From an uncultured Myxococcales bacterium (GTDB taxonomy: Bacteria > Myxococcota_A > UBA9042): a stretch of 64,000 nt of DNA. Positions within the stretch are counted from its first letter, which is position 1. Each line of letters opens with the position of its first letter. A program made the position numbers and the translations under genes. The notes beneath the pieces are model-generated. The model did not search any database, was not told where the DNA came from, and was given only the letters and a program-made list of their open reading frames with translations. This document shows, piece by piece, positions 10,601 through 20,214 of the stretch. The DNA lies in the NCBI GenBank assembly GCA_903919145.1, contig CAIXGW010000016.1:49367-113366 (forward strand), given 5' to 3'.

Positions 10601-12217
10601 CCGCACGGTCACATCTGCCGGTCCCACCGAGCCGGCGGGGGCAAGGCCCTGGACCGTCAGCTCTGCGCCAGCAGAAACACTTGCGGTAGAAAGAACTTGC
10701 GAAGCCTGAAGCGCGCCGATCCGCAGCTGGGTGGCTTGGCCGTGGCCCTGAGTCCCCACCAGGTTCACTTGCACCAGCGGCCCGCCCAGCGGCGGCAGGG
10801 TCGCCGGGGTCACCGATTGGATCTGCGGCTGCGGCGCCAGATAGGTAAAACCCTTTGGCTTTGACAGGGTCGCGATGCCCAGCTGCACCTCAACGTCCAC
10901 CGCCAGCGGCAGCGCGGACCAGCTGACGGCTGGCACCGGTGGCACCACCACAAAGGTGGCCCCAAGGCCCTGACCGGCTGGACCCGGCAGCGCTTGCAGG
11001 ACCTTGACGGCCTGACCACCTAAGCGCACCACTGCGTTTTGGGCCATGGCGGCAGAAATCGGCCCAGAAACCGCCACGGCAACGCTGGCCAGCGCATTGA
11101 CTGGCAGGGCGTTTGGGGCCACGCCAAGCAGGTCAGCTCCTTGCTGCCCGTGGACGTAGTGGAACGCGCTCTGCAGCTCGGCGGAACCGTCCTGGTTGGT
11201 GTAGCGGACGTCCCAGCTGCCTTGGCTCGCCACCGTCGGCGCGTTGACCACCAGCTGGCTACCGCCACCGCTGCTGCCAACGATCTGGGCGGCCAGAGTC
11301 GTCTTGCCCTGCAGCCACTGCACCACGGCGCCGCTGCCAGAAAGGCCGGTGCCGGTCAGCAGCACCTGCGGCCCCGTGCCAATGCCGGCAGTCGCAGGAG
11401 AAACCATGGTAAGGGTAGGCGCTTGGCGGTAGGTAAAGCCCTTCTTGAGCAGCCCTTGGCCATCGGCGTCGACGGCGGTGACGTTGGCCGGACCCGGGCC
11501 ATGGGCCGGAGCCAGCACCATGGCAGTGTGCTCGTCTACCACCACCGCCTGCAGCGCTTGGCGGATGCCAAAGAAGAAGCGCGTCTGCGGGCCAAAGCCG
11601 CTGCCGGTCACGGTCACAGGGGTGCCACCGGCGCTGGGCCCATAGGTCGGTTGAACGGAAGTGACTGTAATGTCTGCTGTGTAGCGATACGCGTCGGGCA
11701 GGACCAGCTCCGGCCGGCCGGTGGCCACAACGGTCACATCGACCAGCCCGGGCGAACGCGGTGGCGCGGTGACTTGCACCGTTTGGTCGTCCAGCAATTG
11801 CAGATCCAGGCCGGGCGACTCGCCAAAGACCACCTGAATTGTGTCCTGCAGATCGAGCCCGCTCAGGGTCACCAGGTTCATCCCCAAAGAGGGCCCCTCG
11901 GCCGGCTCCAGCGACGACACCGTAGGGGCTTTGGGCTGCCAGGGAGCCTGCAGATCGCTCTTGGAGTTGCCATCGGCGGCTGAGCCAGAGGTCGCATCGC
12001 CCGGCAATTCTGCGGAGGTGTCGCCAGCGGAGCTTGAACCGTCCAGAGCTTGCGCCGATGGTGCTGAGGCGTCGTCTTGGCAACCGCATGCCAAGCTCAA
12101 GCCCAGGACGAGCAAGGCCAGCCACGCCAGCCTGCCGATCAATGGCACGCAGGCGCGCCGTGGCGCCGCGCGCTGGAGCCACAGGCTGCACCGGAGCTGC
12201 TGGGTTCGATCCGTCAC
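7682..12217 (-). CDS. Large IPT/TIG-domain lipoprotein with Cys-rich and propeller-like repeats
   Basis: Lipobox LALLVLGLSLACGCQDD; repeated IPT/TIG signatures (VTSVQPTYGPSAGGTPVTVTGSGFG; LTMVSPATAGIGTGPQVLLTGTGL); CKPCSTPLDCLAGTVC and SVWGTSDSDVWVAGDRGYLAHWNGAKW motifs. GTG start at 12217 inferred. Confidence 0.82.
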   Translation of the reverse strand: MTDRTQQLRCSLWLQRAAPRRACVPLIGRLAWLALLVLGLSLACGCQDDASAPSAQALDGSSSAGDTSAELPGDATSGSAADGNSKSDLQAPWQPKAPTVSSLEPAEGPSLGMNLVTLSGLDLQDTIQVVFGESPGLDLQLLDDQTVQVTAPPRSPGLVDVTVVATGRPELVLPDAYRYTADITVTSVQPTYGPSAGGTPVTVTGSGFGPQTRFFFGIRQALQAVVVDEHTAMVLAPAHGPGPANVTAVDADGQGLLKKGFTYRQAPTLTMVSPATAGIGTGPQVLLTGTGLSGSGAVVQWLQGKTTLAAQIVGSSGGGSQLVVNAPTVASQGSWDVRYTNQDGSAELQSAFHYVHGQQGADLLGVAPNALPVNALASVAVAVSGPISAAMAQNAVVRLGGQAVKVLQALPGPAGQGLGATFVVVPPVPAVSWSALPLAVDVEVQLGIATLSKPKGFTYLAPQPQIQSVTPATLPPLGGPLVQVNLVGTQGHGQATQLRIGALQASQVLSTASVSAGAELTVQGLAPAGSVGPADVTVRFADGSQATLVAGVQYLPTDVSLWGLLPGKGAKAGGTWVTLVGGGLGKVKSLWLGDAPVKVFQVLHDGAIRLRTPPGKPGAATLLAQLHSGEQRSLPKAFVYFDPISADNGTWGDAIDGAVNVTVLKKGKIGPVPGALVVLGSDPQTELQGLTDANGQVTISAPGLAGPLHVHATKAGWSAASVVAVNVENITVRLQEFPPAASGSGSGGGTGDPPPLPSYVTGTVVDADKYTVFPMGSCKNEPAVASQCKPCSTPLDCLAGTVCQEVAPPLVTGALAAAVPPNTAQKYCLFPCTAASDCQPGYECRAVGPDIAKVQFRCTPRIGTPQVRCEGSSGSIFGYPPQSPNNGVADSKGKFTVRVTPGDTAILCRSGYVDKISGEFVPLAMGLVRRLFSIPGQQQDGAVVQIQVPLDRTMRVRMDRIPMGAQATGLRQMTAGISLGSEGYIPTGQVTTYAQTDTLVFDRQPAPSLWSGENSDLRYELYGGLSQAYGASPNTTSQATHIDPRGLDRMAWLAPGATKAAASGAPLGSLASLDSAGELRVAVGDRGTILHWTGGNFTPQPSPTAADLRAVWLAPDGKGDGWIGGQDGLLLRKTGLGWQGWPQQAPRDVVAIAGRTAQDAWLVDDQSQLMHWNGAYWAGYPGPWPEAAPPKNKWDPLPPAKQIQALWHSPQGSLWMVGDQGAVVSGSLQLAAPLPEQITPAESMVFSAMASPTWLTLRSVWGTSDSDVWVAGDRGYLAHWNGAKWKVIATGITQPLWSVRGSGAGLPIEAVGGQGTWLRIHPSGEVQDLSASDLRVDLRGWLPTFDGGRIAAGQPVLVIGPYLEYPNLLLPVPGQPISGPGGAQQVTWTAEPGLDPTLNIVRIADYSYQTRWELFVKGTVMAVQLPDFAAMGASSPLPQGTAYVRLWRVYSPGLTVDAFSSKLLSSWAWISWAYAVRSTDEPDLLGAPNYQPQMQPTPQPQPGYDPPWKSK

Positions 12218-12417
12218 AACGCCATCCCACACAGGTCGCCTCTGGCCACCCCACCGCGATTTAGAGTAGCAGAGCCTGCGAGCCGCGCTACGGTCCAGCG
12301 CAGAGTTCATGATCCAGCGTAGAAAAGTCGCTGCTGCTGGCCAGTTGACTTGCATCGCTGTGGCAGCGGCGCGATCCTGCGGCACCGCTGGCCAGCCCGC
12401 CGGCCCACAGGTTCACC

Positions 12418-13515
12418 GTGACACACCCCCGCGAACTGCCCTCTGCATCCGTTCAGCTGTTGCCGCCCCTGACGAGCTTGTCTGCCACCGCCGGCTGTGC
12501 CGCCAAGATCGCCCAGGTAGACCTGCGCGCGGCGCTTGGGTTCTTGCCAAAGCGCAGCGACCTGCGGGTGCTGGTGGGCCTGGAAACCGGCGACGACGCC
12601 GCGGTCATCGAGCTGACGCCGGAAATCGCACTGGTAGAGACCGTGGATATCTTTACGCCCATCGTCGATGACCCCTTTGACTTCGGCCGGATCGCTGCCG
12701 CCAACGCCTTGAGCGACATCTACGCGATGGGAGCCAAGCCGCTGTCAGCGCTGTCTTTTGTGGCCTGGCCGATGGCGGACTTGGGGCCAGAAGGACTGGG
12801 GCAGATCCTGCAAGGCGCGCAGAGCGTTTGCGACGAGGCGGGCATCGTGCTGGCGGGTGGCCACTCGATCGTCGACAAAGAGCCAAAATTTGGCCTGTTT
12901 GTCACTGGGACGGTGCATCCGCAGCGGATCGTCCGCAACGACGGCGCCCAGGCAGGCGACGTGCTGGTGCTTACCAAGCCCATTGGCACCGGAATCCTAA
13001 CGACCGCCCGCAAGCGCGGCCTGATTGGCGACGCCGACCTGGCAGAAGCCGTGACCAACATGACCACCCTCAACGCCGCGGCCGCCGAGGCGATGATCGA
13101 GGTGGGCGTCCATGCCTGCACCGACGTCACCGGCTTTGGCTTGCTGGGCCATCTGGCCAATGTGCTGCGGGCCTCCAGCGTTCGCCTGCAAGAGAGCCTG
13201 GGGGCGCGCATCGATTTTGACGCAGTGCCGCTGCTGGCGAAGGTGCGCGATCTCACCGAGGCAGGGGTTTGCCCCGGCGGGACCAAGCGCAACCTGGCCT
13301 ACGCGGCCCCAGACGTGAAGTTCTCTAAGGACTTCAGCGAGGCCGATCAGCTGCTACTGGCGGACGCCCAGACTTCTGGCGGGCTGCTGATCTGCGTCTC
13401 GGCGACCAAGCTGGACAAGTTGCTGGTGGCGCTGTCTCGCCGCGACGTGCCGGTGCGCGCCGTGATTGGCCAGGTGGTGGCGGCCGATATTCCTGGATTT
13501 ATAGCGGTTGTTTAG
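12418..13515 (+). CDS. selD: Selenide, water dikinase (selenophosphate synthetase)
   Basis: LTSLSATAGCAAKI (Cys active site), GDDAAVIELTPEIALVETVDIFTPIVDDPFDFGRIAAANALSDIYAMGAKPLSAL, LAGGHSIVDKEPKFGLFVTGTVHP, TDVTGFGLLGHL, DAQTSGGLL. Confidence 0.93.
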   Translation: MTHPRELPSASVQLLPPLTSLSATAGCAAKIAQVDLRAALGFLPKRSDLRVLVGLETGDDAAVIELTPEIALVETVDIFTPIVDDPFDFGRIAAANALSDIYAMGAKPLSALSFVAWPMADLGPEGLGQILQGAQSVCDEAGIVLAGGHSIVDKEPKFGLFVTGTVHPQRIVRNDGAQAGDVLVLTKPIGTGILTTARKRGLIGDADLAEAVTNMTTLNAAAAEAMIEVGVHACTDVTGFGLLGHLANVLRASSVRLQESLGARIDFDAVPLLAKVRDLTEAGVCPGGTKRNLAYAAPDVKFSKDFSEADQLLLADAQTSGGLLICVSATKLDKLLVALSRRDVPVRAVIGQVVAADIPGFIAVV

Positions 13516-13814
13516 GGCCAGCCAAGCGTACCGCCGCTGCAGCCGCTGGCGCCCGAGCAGGGCCCTGCGGTGAGCCTTGCTGGCGCCCGTGGGTGCGTGC
13601 TTGTCTAGATAAGCCAATGACATTCCTAAGAGCGACTGCAAGCCCTGGGGCGAAAAGTCGGCAGATTGCGCGCCGCGCCACCGGGCAGGGGCGGCGGCAG
13701 GATCTTGCGGGCCTTCGCCTTGGGCGTCGCCGCCGACCCTGTTGACCTATGACGCACTGCGTTGTAGCGTGGTCTGGCCCGCGAGTCGTCGGTCGCGGTG
13801 CTGGCGAGGACGCA

Positions 13815-15245
13815 ATGGCAACGCGCAAGAAAGCTTCTGCTGAAGGCAACTTGGACCTGGGGACGGCCCCCGCTGCGGCGACTGGTGCCGCAAGCCCTGA
13901 GGCACCGCCTGCCCCGGTGGCAGCCGCCGTGGCTGCCAAGGCTGCGCCTAGCCCCACAGTCATCATCGCCCCGGCGCGCGAGCGCATTGCCATCGTCTCG
14001 ACGCTGCGAACGCCGTTTTCGCGTTCCTGGAGCGATCTCAACGATGTCGACCCGGTCGAGCTATCGACCCAGGTCGCCCGCGAGCTGCTGTTCCGCCTAG
14101 AGCTGCCCTACCAAAAGGTCGATCAGGTGGTGTGGGGTACGGTGATCGCCGTGCCGCGCAGCCCCAACATCGCCCGCGAAGTCGCCTTGAATCTGGGCAT
14201 GTACCATGCGCACGGCGTGACCGTGTCGCGGGCCTGCGCCAGCGGCTTTCAGTCGATCGCTTCTGGCGCAGAGATGATCTGGGCAGGGGTGGCCGACGTC
14301 GTGCTGTGCGGCGGCGTCGATGTAACCAGCCATGCGCCGGTGACCTACAAGAAAGCCGTGGTAGACAAGCTTCTGGAACTGCAGAAAGCCAAGGGCATTG
14401 ACCTGCTCAAGAAGCTCCGCGGTCTGAACCCGCTGGATTTGCTGCCTTCGCCGCCGGCGCTGACCGAGCGGTACACCGGCAAGACCATGGGCGAGCACGC
14501 CGAAGAAATGGCCCAAAACTTTGGGATCAGCCGCGCCGCCCAAGAAGAATTGGCGATGCAGTCGCACCAGAAGGCCTATGCCGCGGTGCAGACAGGGCTG
14601 CTGGCGCAAGAAGTGATGACCGTGCAGACCCCCAAAGGTCCGATCAGCGCCGACAACCTGATCCGCGGCGACATGGACGCGGCCAAGCTGGCCAAGCTCA
14701 AGCCAGTTTTTGACCGCCGCAACGGCACCATCACTGCGGCGACCAGCTCGGCCCTGACTGACGGCGCCGGGGCCTGCCTCATCGCCCGCGAGTCGCGCGC
14801 CAAGGAGCTAGGCCTGCCGATCCTGGGCTACCTGCGCAGCTATGCGTTTGCCGGCCAGGATCCCAGAGAGAACATGCTGCTTGGCAACGTCTACTCGATG
14901 CCGCTTGCGATGGATCGCGCTGGCGTGGGTCTGGCCCAGCTGGACTTCATTGAAATCCACGAGGCCTTTGCCGCCCAGGTGCTCAGCAACCTCAAGATGC
15001 TCAAGGACCGCGAGTTCTTCCGCAGCAAGCTCGGTCGCGACCAAGCGCTGGGCGAGGTCGATCCGGCTCGCCTCAACGTCCGCGGCGGTTCGCTGGCCTA
15101 CGGTCACCCGTTTGCCGCGACGGGCATTCGCATCATCGGGTCCATGCTCCACACCCTGCGCCACAACGGCAAGTCGCTGGGCTTGGGCACGGCCTGTGCG
15201 GCTGGCGGCATGGGCGCAGCCATGGTTGTGGAAGTCGAAGGATAG
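13815..15245 (+). CDS. fadI: Acetyl-CoA C-acyltransferase (thiolase)
   Basis: Thiolase hallmarks: SRACASGFQSIASGAEMIWAGVADVVLCGGVDVTS, IEIHEAFAAQVLSNLKML, NVRGGSLAYGHPFAATGIRI, GTACAAGGMGAAMVVE. Adjacent to a fadJ-like gene. Confidence 0.92.
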   Translation: MATRKKASAEGNLDLGTAPAAATGAASPEAPPAPVAAAVAAKAAPSPTVIIAPARERIAIVSTLRTPFSRSWSDLNDVDPVELSTQVARELLFRLELPYQKVDQVVWGTVIAVPRSPNIAREVALNLGMYHAHGVTVSRACASGFQSIASGAEMIWAGVADVVLCGGVDVTSHAPVTYKKAVVDKLLELQKAKGIDLLKKLRGLNPLDLLPSPPALTERYTGKTMGEHAEEMAQNFGISRAAQEELAMQSHQKAYAAVQTGLLAQEVMTVQTPKGPISADNLIRGDMDAAKLAKLKPVFDRRNGTITAATSSALTDGAGACLIARESRAKELGLPILGYLRSYAFAGQDPRENMLLGNVYSMPLAMDRAGVGLAQLDFIEIHEAFAAQVLSNLKMLKDREFFRSKLGRDQALGEVDPARLNVRGGSLAYGHPFAATGIRIIGSMLHTLRHNGKSLGLGTACAAGGMGAAMVVEVEG

Positions 15246-15275
15246 CCTGGTCTTTTTCGATAAAGGGAGTCTGAC

Positions 15276-17432
15276 ATGACTACGCAAACCCAAGCGATTC
15301 GCCTGGAAGGCCCAGACGCCGACGGCATCGCCACCCTATGGATCGACTGCCCGGGCAAGAAGGTGAACACCCTGTCCGTGTCGCTATTGCCCGACTTCGA
15401 GAAGGCTTTTGCGGCGGTGCAGGCCAATTCGGCTATCCGCGGCTTGGTCCTGGCCTCGGGCAAAGAGAGCGGCTTCATTGCTGGAGCCGACATCGACGAC
15501 CTGGGCCAGGTGCGCACCGCTTCTGACGGCGAGAAGATCAGCCGCGAAGGCCAAGCGGCTCTTGGCAAGCTGGCTGACCTCAAGCTGCCCACGGTGGCCG
15601 CCATCCACGGCGAGGCGCTGGGCGGAGGCCTGGAGCTGGCTCTGGCGTGCAAGGCGCGTGTGTGCACGACCCACAAGAAGACCAAGCTGGGTCTGCCCGA
15701 AGTGATGCTGGGTCTGCTGCCGGGCGCCGGCGGCACAGTGCGGCTGCCCAAGCTGGTGGGGCTGACAGCCTCCTTGGACATGATGCTGACCGGCAAGACG
15801 ATTCGCGGCGAGAAGGCCCTGAAGATGGGCCTGGTCGACCGCTGCGTGCCGGCTCCGCAGCTGATGGACGCGGCCCGCGGTCTGTGTCGCGACATGGTGC
15901 ACGGCAAGGTCGAGCCCAAGGCCAAGCACGGCGTCAAGGAAGAGGTCCAGTCTTTCTTGCTGGAGCGCAATCCGCTGGGCAAGATGATGGTGCTGAGCGA
16001 GGCCAAGAAGAAGGTTCTCAAGCAGACCAAGGGCATGTACCCGGCGCCCCTCAAGATTTTGGAGGTCCTGCACAAGGGCACCCTGGAAGCGGAAGCCCGG
16101 GCGTTTGGCGAGTTGCTGATGACCCCAGAGTCGGCTGGCCTGCGCCACCTGTTTGCGGCGATCTCCCACCTCAAGAAGGACGACGGGCCGGGCACGGCGG
16201 GCATCACCGGCCGCAAGGTGGCCCGCGTGGGCATGTTGGGCGCGGGTTTGATGGGCGCTGGAATTGCGACCGTCTTGGCCGACAACGGCGTGGAGGTCCG
16301 GCTGAAGGACCGCGAGCACACCGCCATTGGCCGGGCCCTGGACTACGCCCGCAAGGTGTACGGCAAGGCCAAAAAGAAGAAGGTCTACCCGCAGGCCGGC
16401 GTGGACGAGCGGATGGCGCGCATCTCTGGCGGCACCGACTGGGCGGGCATTGGCCAGGCCGACGTGCTGATCGAGGCGGTCTTTGAGGACCTGGGGCTCA
16501 AGCAGCGCCTGCTGGCCGAGTTTGAGGACGTCACCAAGCTCGGCGGGATCTTTGCCAGCAACACCAGCGCCTTGCCGATCACCGAGATTGCGGCCAAGGC
16601 GGCCCGGCCAGAGAACGTCATTGGCATGCACTTCTTCTCGCCCGTAGAGAAGATGCCGTTGGTCGAGGTCATCGTCACCGATCAGACTTCGCCCCAGGTG
16701 ACCAAGACCACTGTCGATATCGCCCGCAAGATGGGCAAGAACGTGATCGTGGTCAAGGATTGCGCGGGGTTCTACACCACGCGGGCCCTGGTCCCCTACA
16801 TGTCAGAGGCGATCTTCCTGGCGCTGGACGGCTACAAGCTGGAAGACATCGATGAGGCGGCCACCCGGGTCGGCTTTCCGGTGGGACCGATCACGCTGTC
16901 CGACGAAGTGGGCATCGACGTGGGGGTCAAGGTCCTTAAGGAAATGAAGCACTACTACGGCGAGCGCATGCAGCTGCCGCCGGACGTGTCGGCGGCCCTG
17001 ATGGAAGAAGGGCGCCTGGGCCGCAAGAACAACAAGGGCTTCTACCTGTACAAAGACGGCAAGTCGCTCAATGACGACAAGGGCCACAAGCAGATCGACG
17101 AGACGGTCTACCGCCACTTCCCGGGCGGCAAAGGCACCAAGCAGCCCGATTGGCGCGAGATGGCTGACCGCCTGATTCTCGGCTTGGTCAATGAAGCGGC
17201 TTTGTGCTTGCAGGAAGGGATCTTGCGCGACGCCTATGCCGGCGACCTGGGCGCTGTGATGGGCATTGGCTTTCCGCCGTTTGAGGGCGGGCCGTTCCGC
17301 TTTGTCGACCGCTTTGGGGCTCGCAGCACGGTCGACAAGATGCGCGGCCTGGAAGCCAAGTACGGCAAGCGCTTTGCCCCGTGCAAGCTGCTGGTAGAGA
17401 TGGCGGAGAGCGACGGCAAATTTTACCCCTAG
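15276..17432 (+). CDS. fadJ: Fatty-acid oxidation multifunctional protein (enoyl-CoA hydratase / 3-hydroxyacyl-CoA dehydrogenase)
   Basis: Hydratase part GGGLELALACKARVCTTHKKTKLGLPEVMLGLLPGAGGTVRLPKLVG; dehydrogenase part VARVGMLGAGLMGAGIATVLADNGVEVRLKD; NVIGMHFFSPVEKMPLVEVI. Confidence 0.95.
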   Translation: MTTQTQAIRLEGPDADGIATLWIDCPGKKVNTLSVSLLPDFEKAFAAVQANSAIRGLVLASGKESGFIAGADIDDLGQVRTASDGEKISREGQAALGKLADLKLPTVAAIHGEALGGGLELALACKARVCTTHKKTKLGLPEVMLGLLPGAGGTVRLPKLVGLTASLDMMLTGKTIRGEKALKMGLVDRCVPAPQLMDAARGLCRDMVHGKVEPKAKHGVKEEVQSFLLERNPLGKMMVLSEAKKKVLKQTKGMYPAPLKILEVLHKGTLEAEARAFGELLMTPESAGLRHLFAAISHLKKDDGPGTAGITGRKVARVGMLGAGLMGAGIATVLADNGVEVRLKDREHTAIGRALDYARKVYGKAKKKKVYPQAGVDERMARISGGTDWAGIGQADVLIEAVFEDLGLKQRLLAEFEDVTKLGGIFASNTSALPITEIAAKAARPENVIGMHFFSPVEKMPLVEVIVTDQTSPQVTKTTVDIARKMGKNVIVVKDCAGFYTTRALVPYMSEAIFLALDGYKLEDIDEAATRVGFPVGPITLSDEVGIDVGVKVLKEMKHYYGERMQLPPDVSAALMEEGRLGRKNNKGFYLYKDGKSLNDDKGHKQIDETVYRHFPGGKGTKQPDWREMADRLILGLVNEAALCLQEGILRDAYAGDLGAVMGIGFPPFEGGPFRFVDRFGARSTVDKMRGLEAKYGKRFAPCKLLVEMAESDGKFYP

Positions 17433-17751
17433 CCCGCAAGCCTACATTTCTTGAACTAATGACCGAAAGCCCAATGGTATTGAGTGATTGGGTGTAAGTT
17501 GGCCGTAGGATGCCCCAAGGGCCCAGCCGGATTGCCTTAGCATTGCAGCAGCTTTGCCGCCCCTGGACCCACCAGCGGGCAGGGGGCAACCGCGCAGCCT
17601 CTTGTCCGCCACGGTGGGCAAACTCTACAGTCGGGGTGACCCCAGCGATTGGGGCCGCGCCTTGGAGGACCCCGACATGCTGTCCAGAGCCCCCCTCAAG
17701 CGTCTTGGCTACCGCAGGGCTGCGCACCCGGTCCGCCCAGCCGTGCTGACC

Positions 17752-19263
17752 ATGAGGCTGCTGGCGATGCTGGCGCTGGTCTTTGCCGTGGGTTGCGCGC
17801 CCGAAGCCGGCAACGCGCCGACCGAAGCCGATGGCAAGGCGTTGGCCAAGCTCGTCCAAGACGTCGAGACCGTGCACAAGCTGATTCTTGCCAACCCACC
17901 ACCCAACAAGAAGAAGTCAGAGGGCGACCTGACCGCCGACCAGCGCTCTAAGCTGCTGTCGCTGTGGGGGCCGCACGTCGACCACGATCTGGCGTTGGCT
18001 TCGTACCAAGAGCGCTTCTTGGATACCTGGCGCGGCGCTGGCGAATTTGACGATCAGACCCGCGCGCTCTCGGTGGGGGTGGCGGCGCTGGCGGTGCGGG
18101 TGTCGAGCAACCTGGACTTTCTGGAGATCGGCCTGCGCAGCGAGGCAGCTGAAGCGGCGATGGAAGATGCTTCGCCAGAGTACGGCTTGATGAGCGGCCA
18201 CTTTCACCGGATTCTGATCGACACCGCCAAGCCCCACACCCAGCTCAAGCTTCAGCTCGCGCTGGAGGCGCTGCGGCGGCGCCTGACAGAATTTCGCAGC
18301 AAGAAGCGCCCCAAAGACGCGCCGTTTGTGGTCGTGTCTGACAAGGGGCTGCTGCTGGCCGAGGATGTCGAGCGCCGCTACAACTCGGTGGCGCCGCGGC
18401 TCATGGCGCGGGCCATGGGCAAGGTCACCGGCGGCCAGCTACAGACCTTGAGCGGAGCCCTGGTGACCAACATCGCCCTGTGGCTGGGCGACACCCGGCT
18501 GCGCGGGGCCCGCAAGAGCCTGATTTCCGCAGAGCAGGTCGAGTGGCTGGCCACCCAGGCCCAGCCGGGCGACGTCATTGTAGAGCGCCGCAACTGGTAT
18601 CTCTCTAACCTTGGCTTGCCTGGATTCTGGCCCCACGCGGAGCTCTACATCGGCACGCCCGCCGAGATGGCCGCCGCGCTAGACAAAGACCCAGACGTGA
18701 TCAAGGTTTTTGGCGCCGCCGGCCTCACCGGATGGCTGCAGGCCAAAGCGCCGGACACGTGGGCCCACTACAGCGAGCTGGCAGCCGACGGCAAGCCGCA
18801 CCGGATTCTTGAAGCGATCAGCGACGGTGTGCTGTTCTCTAGCCTCAACGAGGCCGCCCAGGCCGACTACGTGGGGGTGCTGCGGCCGCGCCTGAGCAAC
18901 CTCGACCGCGCGCAGGCGATCGCCAAGGCTTTTGACCAGATCGGCAAGCCCTACGACTTTGATTTCGACTTCTTGACGCTGGACCTGCTGGTGTGCAGCG
19001 AAGTTGTGTACCAGGCGTACCTGCCGGAGAAAGCCAAACAGACCGGGCTGTTGCTGCCGCTGACCGAAGTGATGGGCCGCAAGACCCTGCCGCCCAATGA
19101 CATCATTCGCACTTTTGACCAGCAGTACGGTACAGCGCAACAGCAGTTTGATTTTGTGGCATTTCTTGATGGGCGCGAGGCGACGCGCTCGGCAATCCTT
19201 GGCTCGGAGGCGGATCTGCGCGCTTCGTGGCGGCGGCCCAAGTGGGACCTGTCGCAGCAGTAG
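17752..19263 (+). CDS. Lipoprotein with YiiX/YaeF-like permuted papain-fold domain
   Basis: Lipobox LAMLALVFAVGCAPEAG; QPGDVIVERRNWYLSNLGLPGFWPHAELYIG and LLVCSEVVYQAYL match the order of motifs in permuted NlpC/P60 (YiiX-like) proteins. Confidence 0.75.
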   Translation: MRLLAMLALVFAVGCAPEAGNAPTEADGKALAKLVQDVETVHKLILANPPPNKKKSEGDLTADQRSKLLSLWGPHVDHDLALASYQERFLDTWRGAGEFDDQTRALSVGVAALAVRVSSNLDFLEIGLRSEAAEAAMEDASPEYGLMSGHFHRILIDTAKPHTQLKLQLALEALRRRLTEFRSKKRPKDAPFVVVSDKGLLLAEDVERRYNSVAPRLMARAMGKVTGGQLQTLSGALVTNIALWLGDTRLRGARKSLISAEQVEWLATQAQPGDVIVERRNWYLSNLGLPGFWPHAELYIGTPAEMAAALDKDPDVIKVFGAAGLTGWLQAKAPDTWAHYSELAADGKPHRILEAISDGVLFSSLNEAAQADYVGVLRPRLSNLDRAQAIAKAFDQIGKPYDFDFDFLTLDLLVCSEVVYQAYLPEKAKQTGLLLPLTEVMGRKTLPPNDIIRTFDQQYGTAQQQFDFVAFLDGREATRSAILGSEADLRASWRRPKWDLSQQ

Positions 19264-19296
19264 CCGCCCCCCTTCCCAGACTTTCTTGAGGCATCT

Positions 19297-20067
19297 ATGA
19301 AAACCCACCGCCGGCGATCGGCCACGTGGCCCGCCTCCGCCCTGGTCGCCGTGCTCTTGGGCCTGACCACCGCCGCGACGTCCGGTTGCAGCGTGGCGAC
19401 GCTGGGTGCGGCGCGACCCGTCGACATGGGCAGCCATCAAGTGGTGATCGCCCCGTCGATGGTGCGGATTGCCCGAGGCGGTAGCCCGTATATCGGCCCG
19501 CAGCTGGAAATCGGCGAGCGCTACGGCGTGTCCAAGAAGGCTGACATTGGCGTCAGGCTGTGGCTGCCGATGCCTGGCTACGTGGTCGATTCGCGCATAG
19601 CGCTGCGCCGCTCGGCCGATCCCAATTCTGGCTTGGACATTGCGCTGCAGCCGGGCACTTCTTACCTGTACGTGCCCGGCGGCGATGCCAATTCGTCGCC
19701 CCTGCACATCGCCACCCTGGCGCTGCCGGTGTTGTTTGGCCTGAATTTTGGCGGCGGTCGACAGCTGGTGCTGGGGGCAAAACTGCTCGACATTCTTGCA
19801 GTCGACACGGTCAACGGCGCCGAGCCAGCCAACATCCTTAGCGCCGCGGCCACGGTGGGCCTGGTCTGGCCGATCACCGACAGCTTCTCTGTGGCGCCAG
19901 AATTGGGCGTGGGCGCGGCGCTTCTGGGTTCGCTGGCCGGCTACGGCAGCGACCTAGGCGTCTCTGGGACCACGGTGCAGTTCTCCTTGGGGCTTTTGCT
20001 GGGCGGCAAGGCCCCGGCGCCGATGAAGTGCGTTGCGCTGCCCGTCGACTCCACCCCTCAGGACTGA
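19297..20067 (+). CDS. Hypothetical outer-membrane/lipoprotein
   Basis: Signal/lipobox VLLGLTTAATSGCSVATLG; beta-rich Gly/hydrophobic pattern. Confidence 0.7.
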   Translation: MKTHRRRSATWPASALVAVLLGLTTAATSGCSVATLGAARPVDMGSHQVVIAPSMVRIARGGSPYIGPQLEIGERYGVSKKADIGVRLWLPMPGYVVDSRIALRRSADPNSGLDIALQPGTSYLYVPGGDANSSPLHIATLALPVLFGLNFGGGRQLVLGAKLLDILAVDTVNGAEPANILSAAATVGLVWPITDSFSVAPELGVGAALLGSLAGYGSDLGVSGTTVQFSLGLLLGGKAPAPMKCVALPVDSTPQD

Positions 20068-20214
20068 GTCGCGGCGGACCCCTAGGCCCCTAGACCGGCA
20101 GAAATTCTGCGCAACCTTGGGGTTGCCGTCAGGAGGGGTGCATCCTCGGCCAGGGTTCGCTATTCTCTGGCGACCGCGCGAGCCAGCGCGAGCACCAGTT
20201 GAACCACGGCCACC

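Noticed and set aside
12195-12230. tRNA T-loop-like string gggttcgatcc
   Set aside because: No 5-bp T-stem, anticodon arm or acceptor stem could be built; lies in the N-terminal coding region of the IPT/TIG gene.
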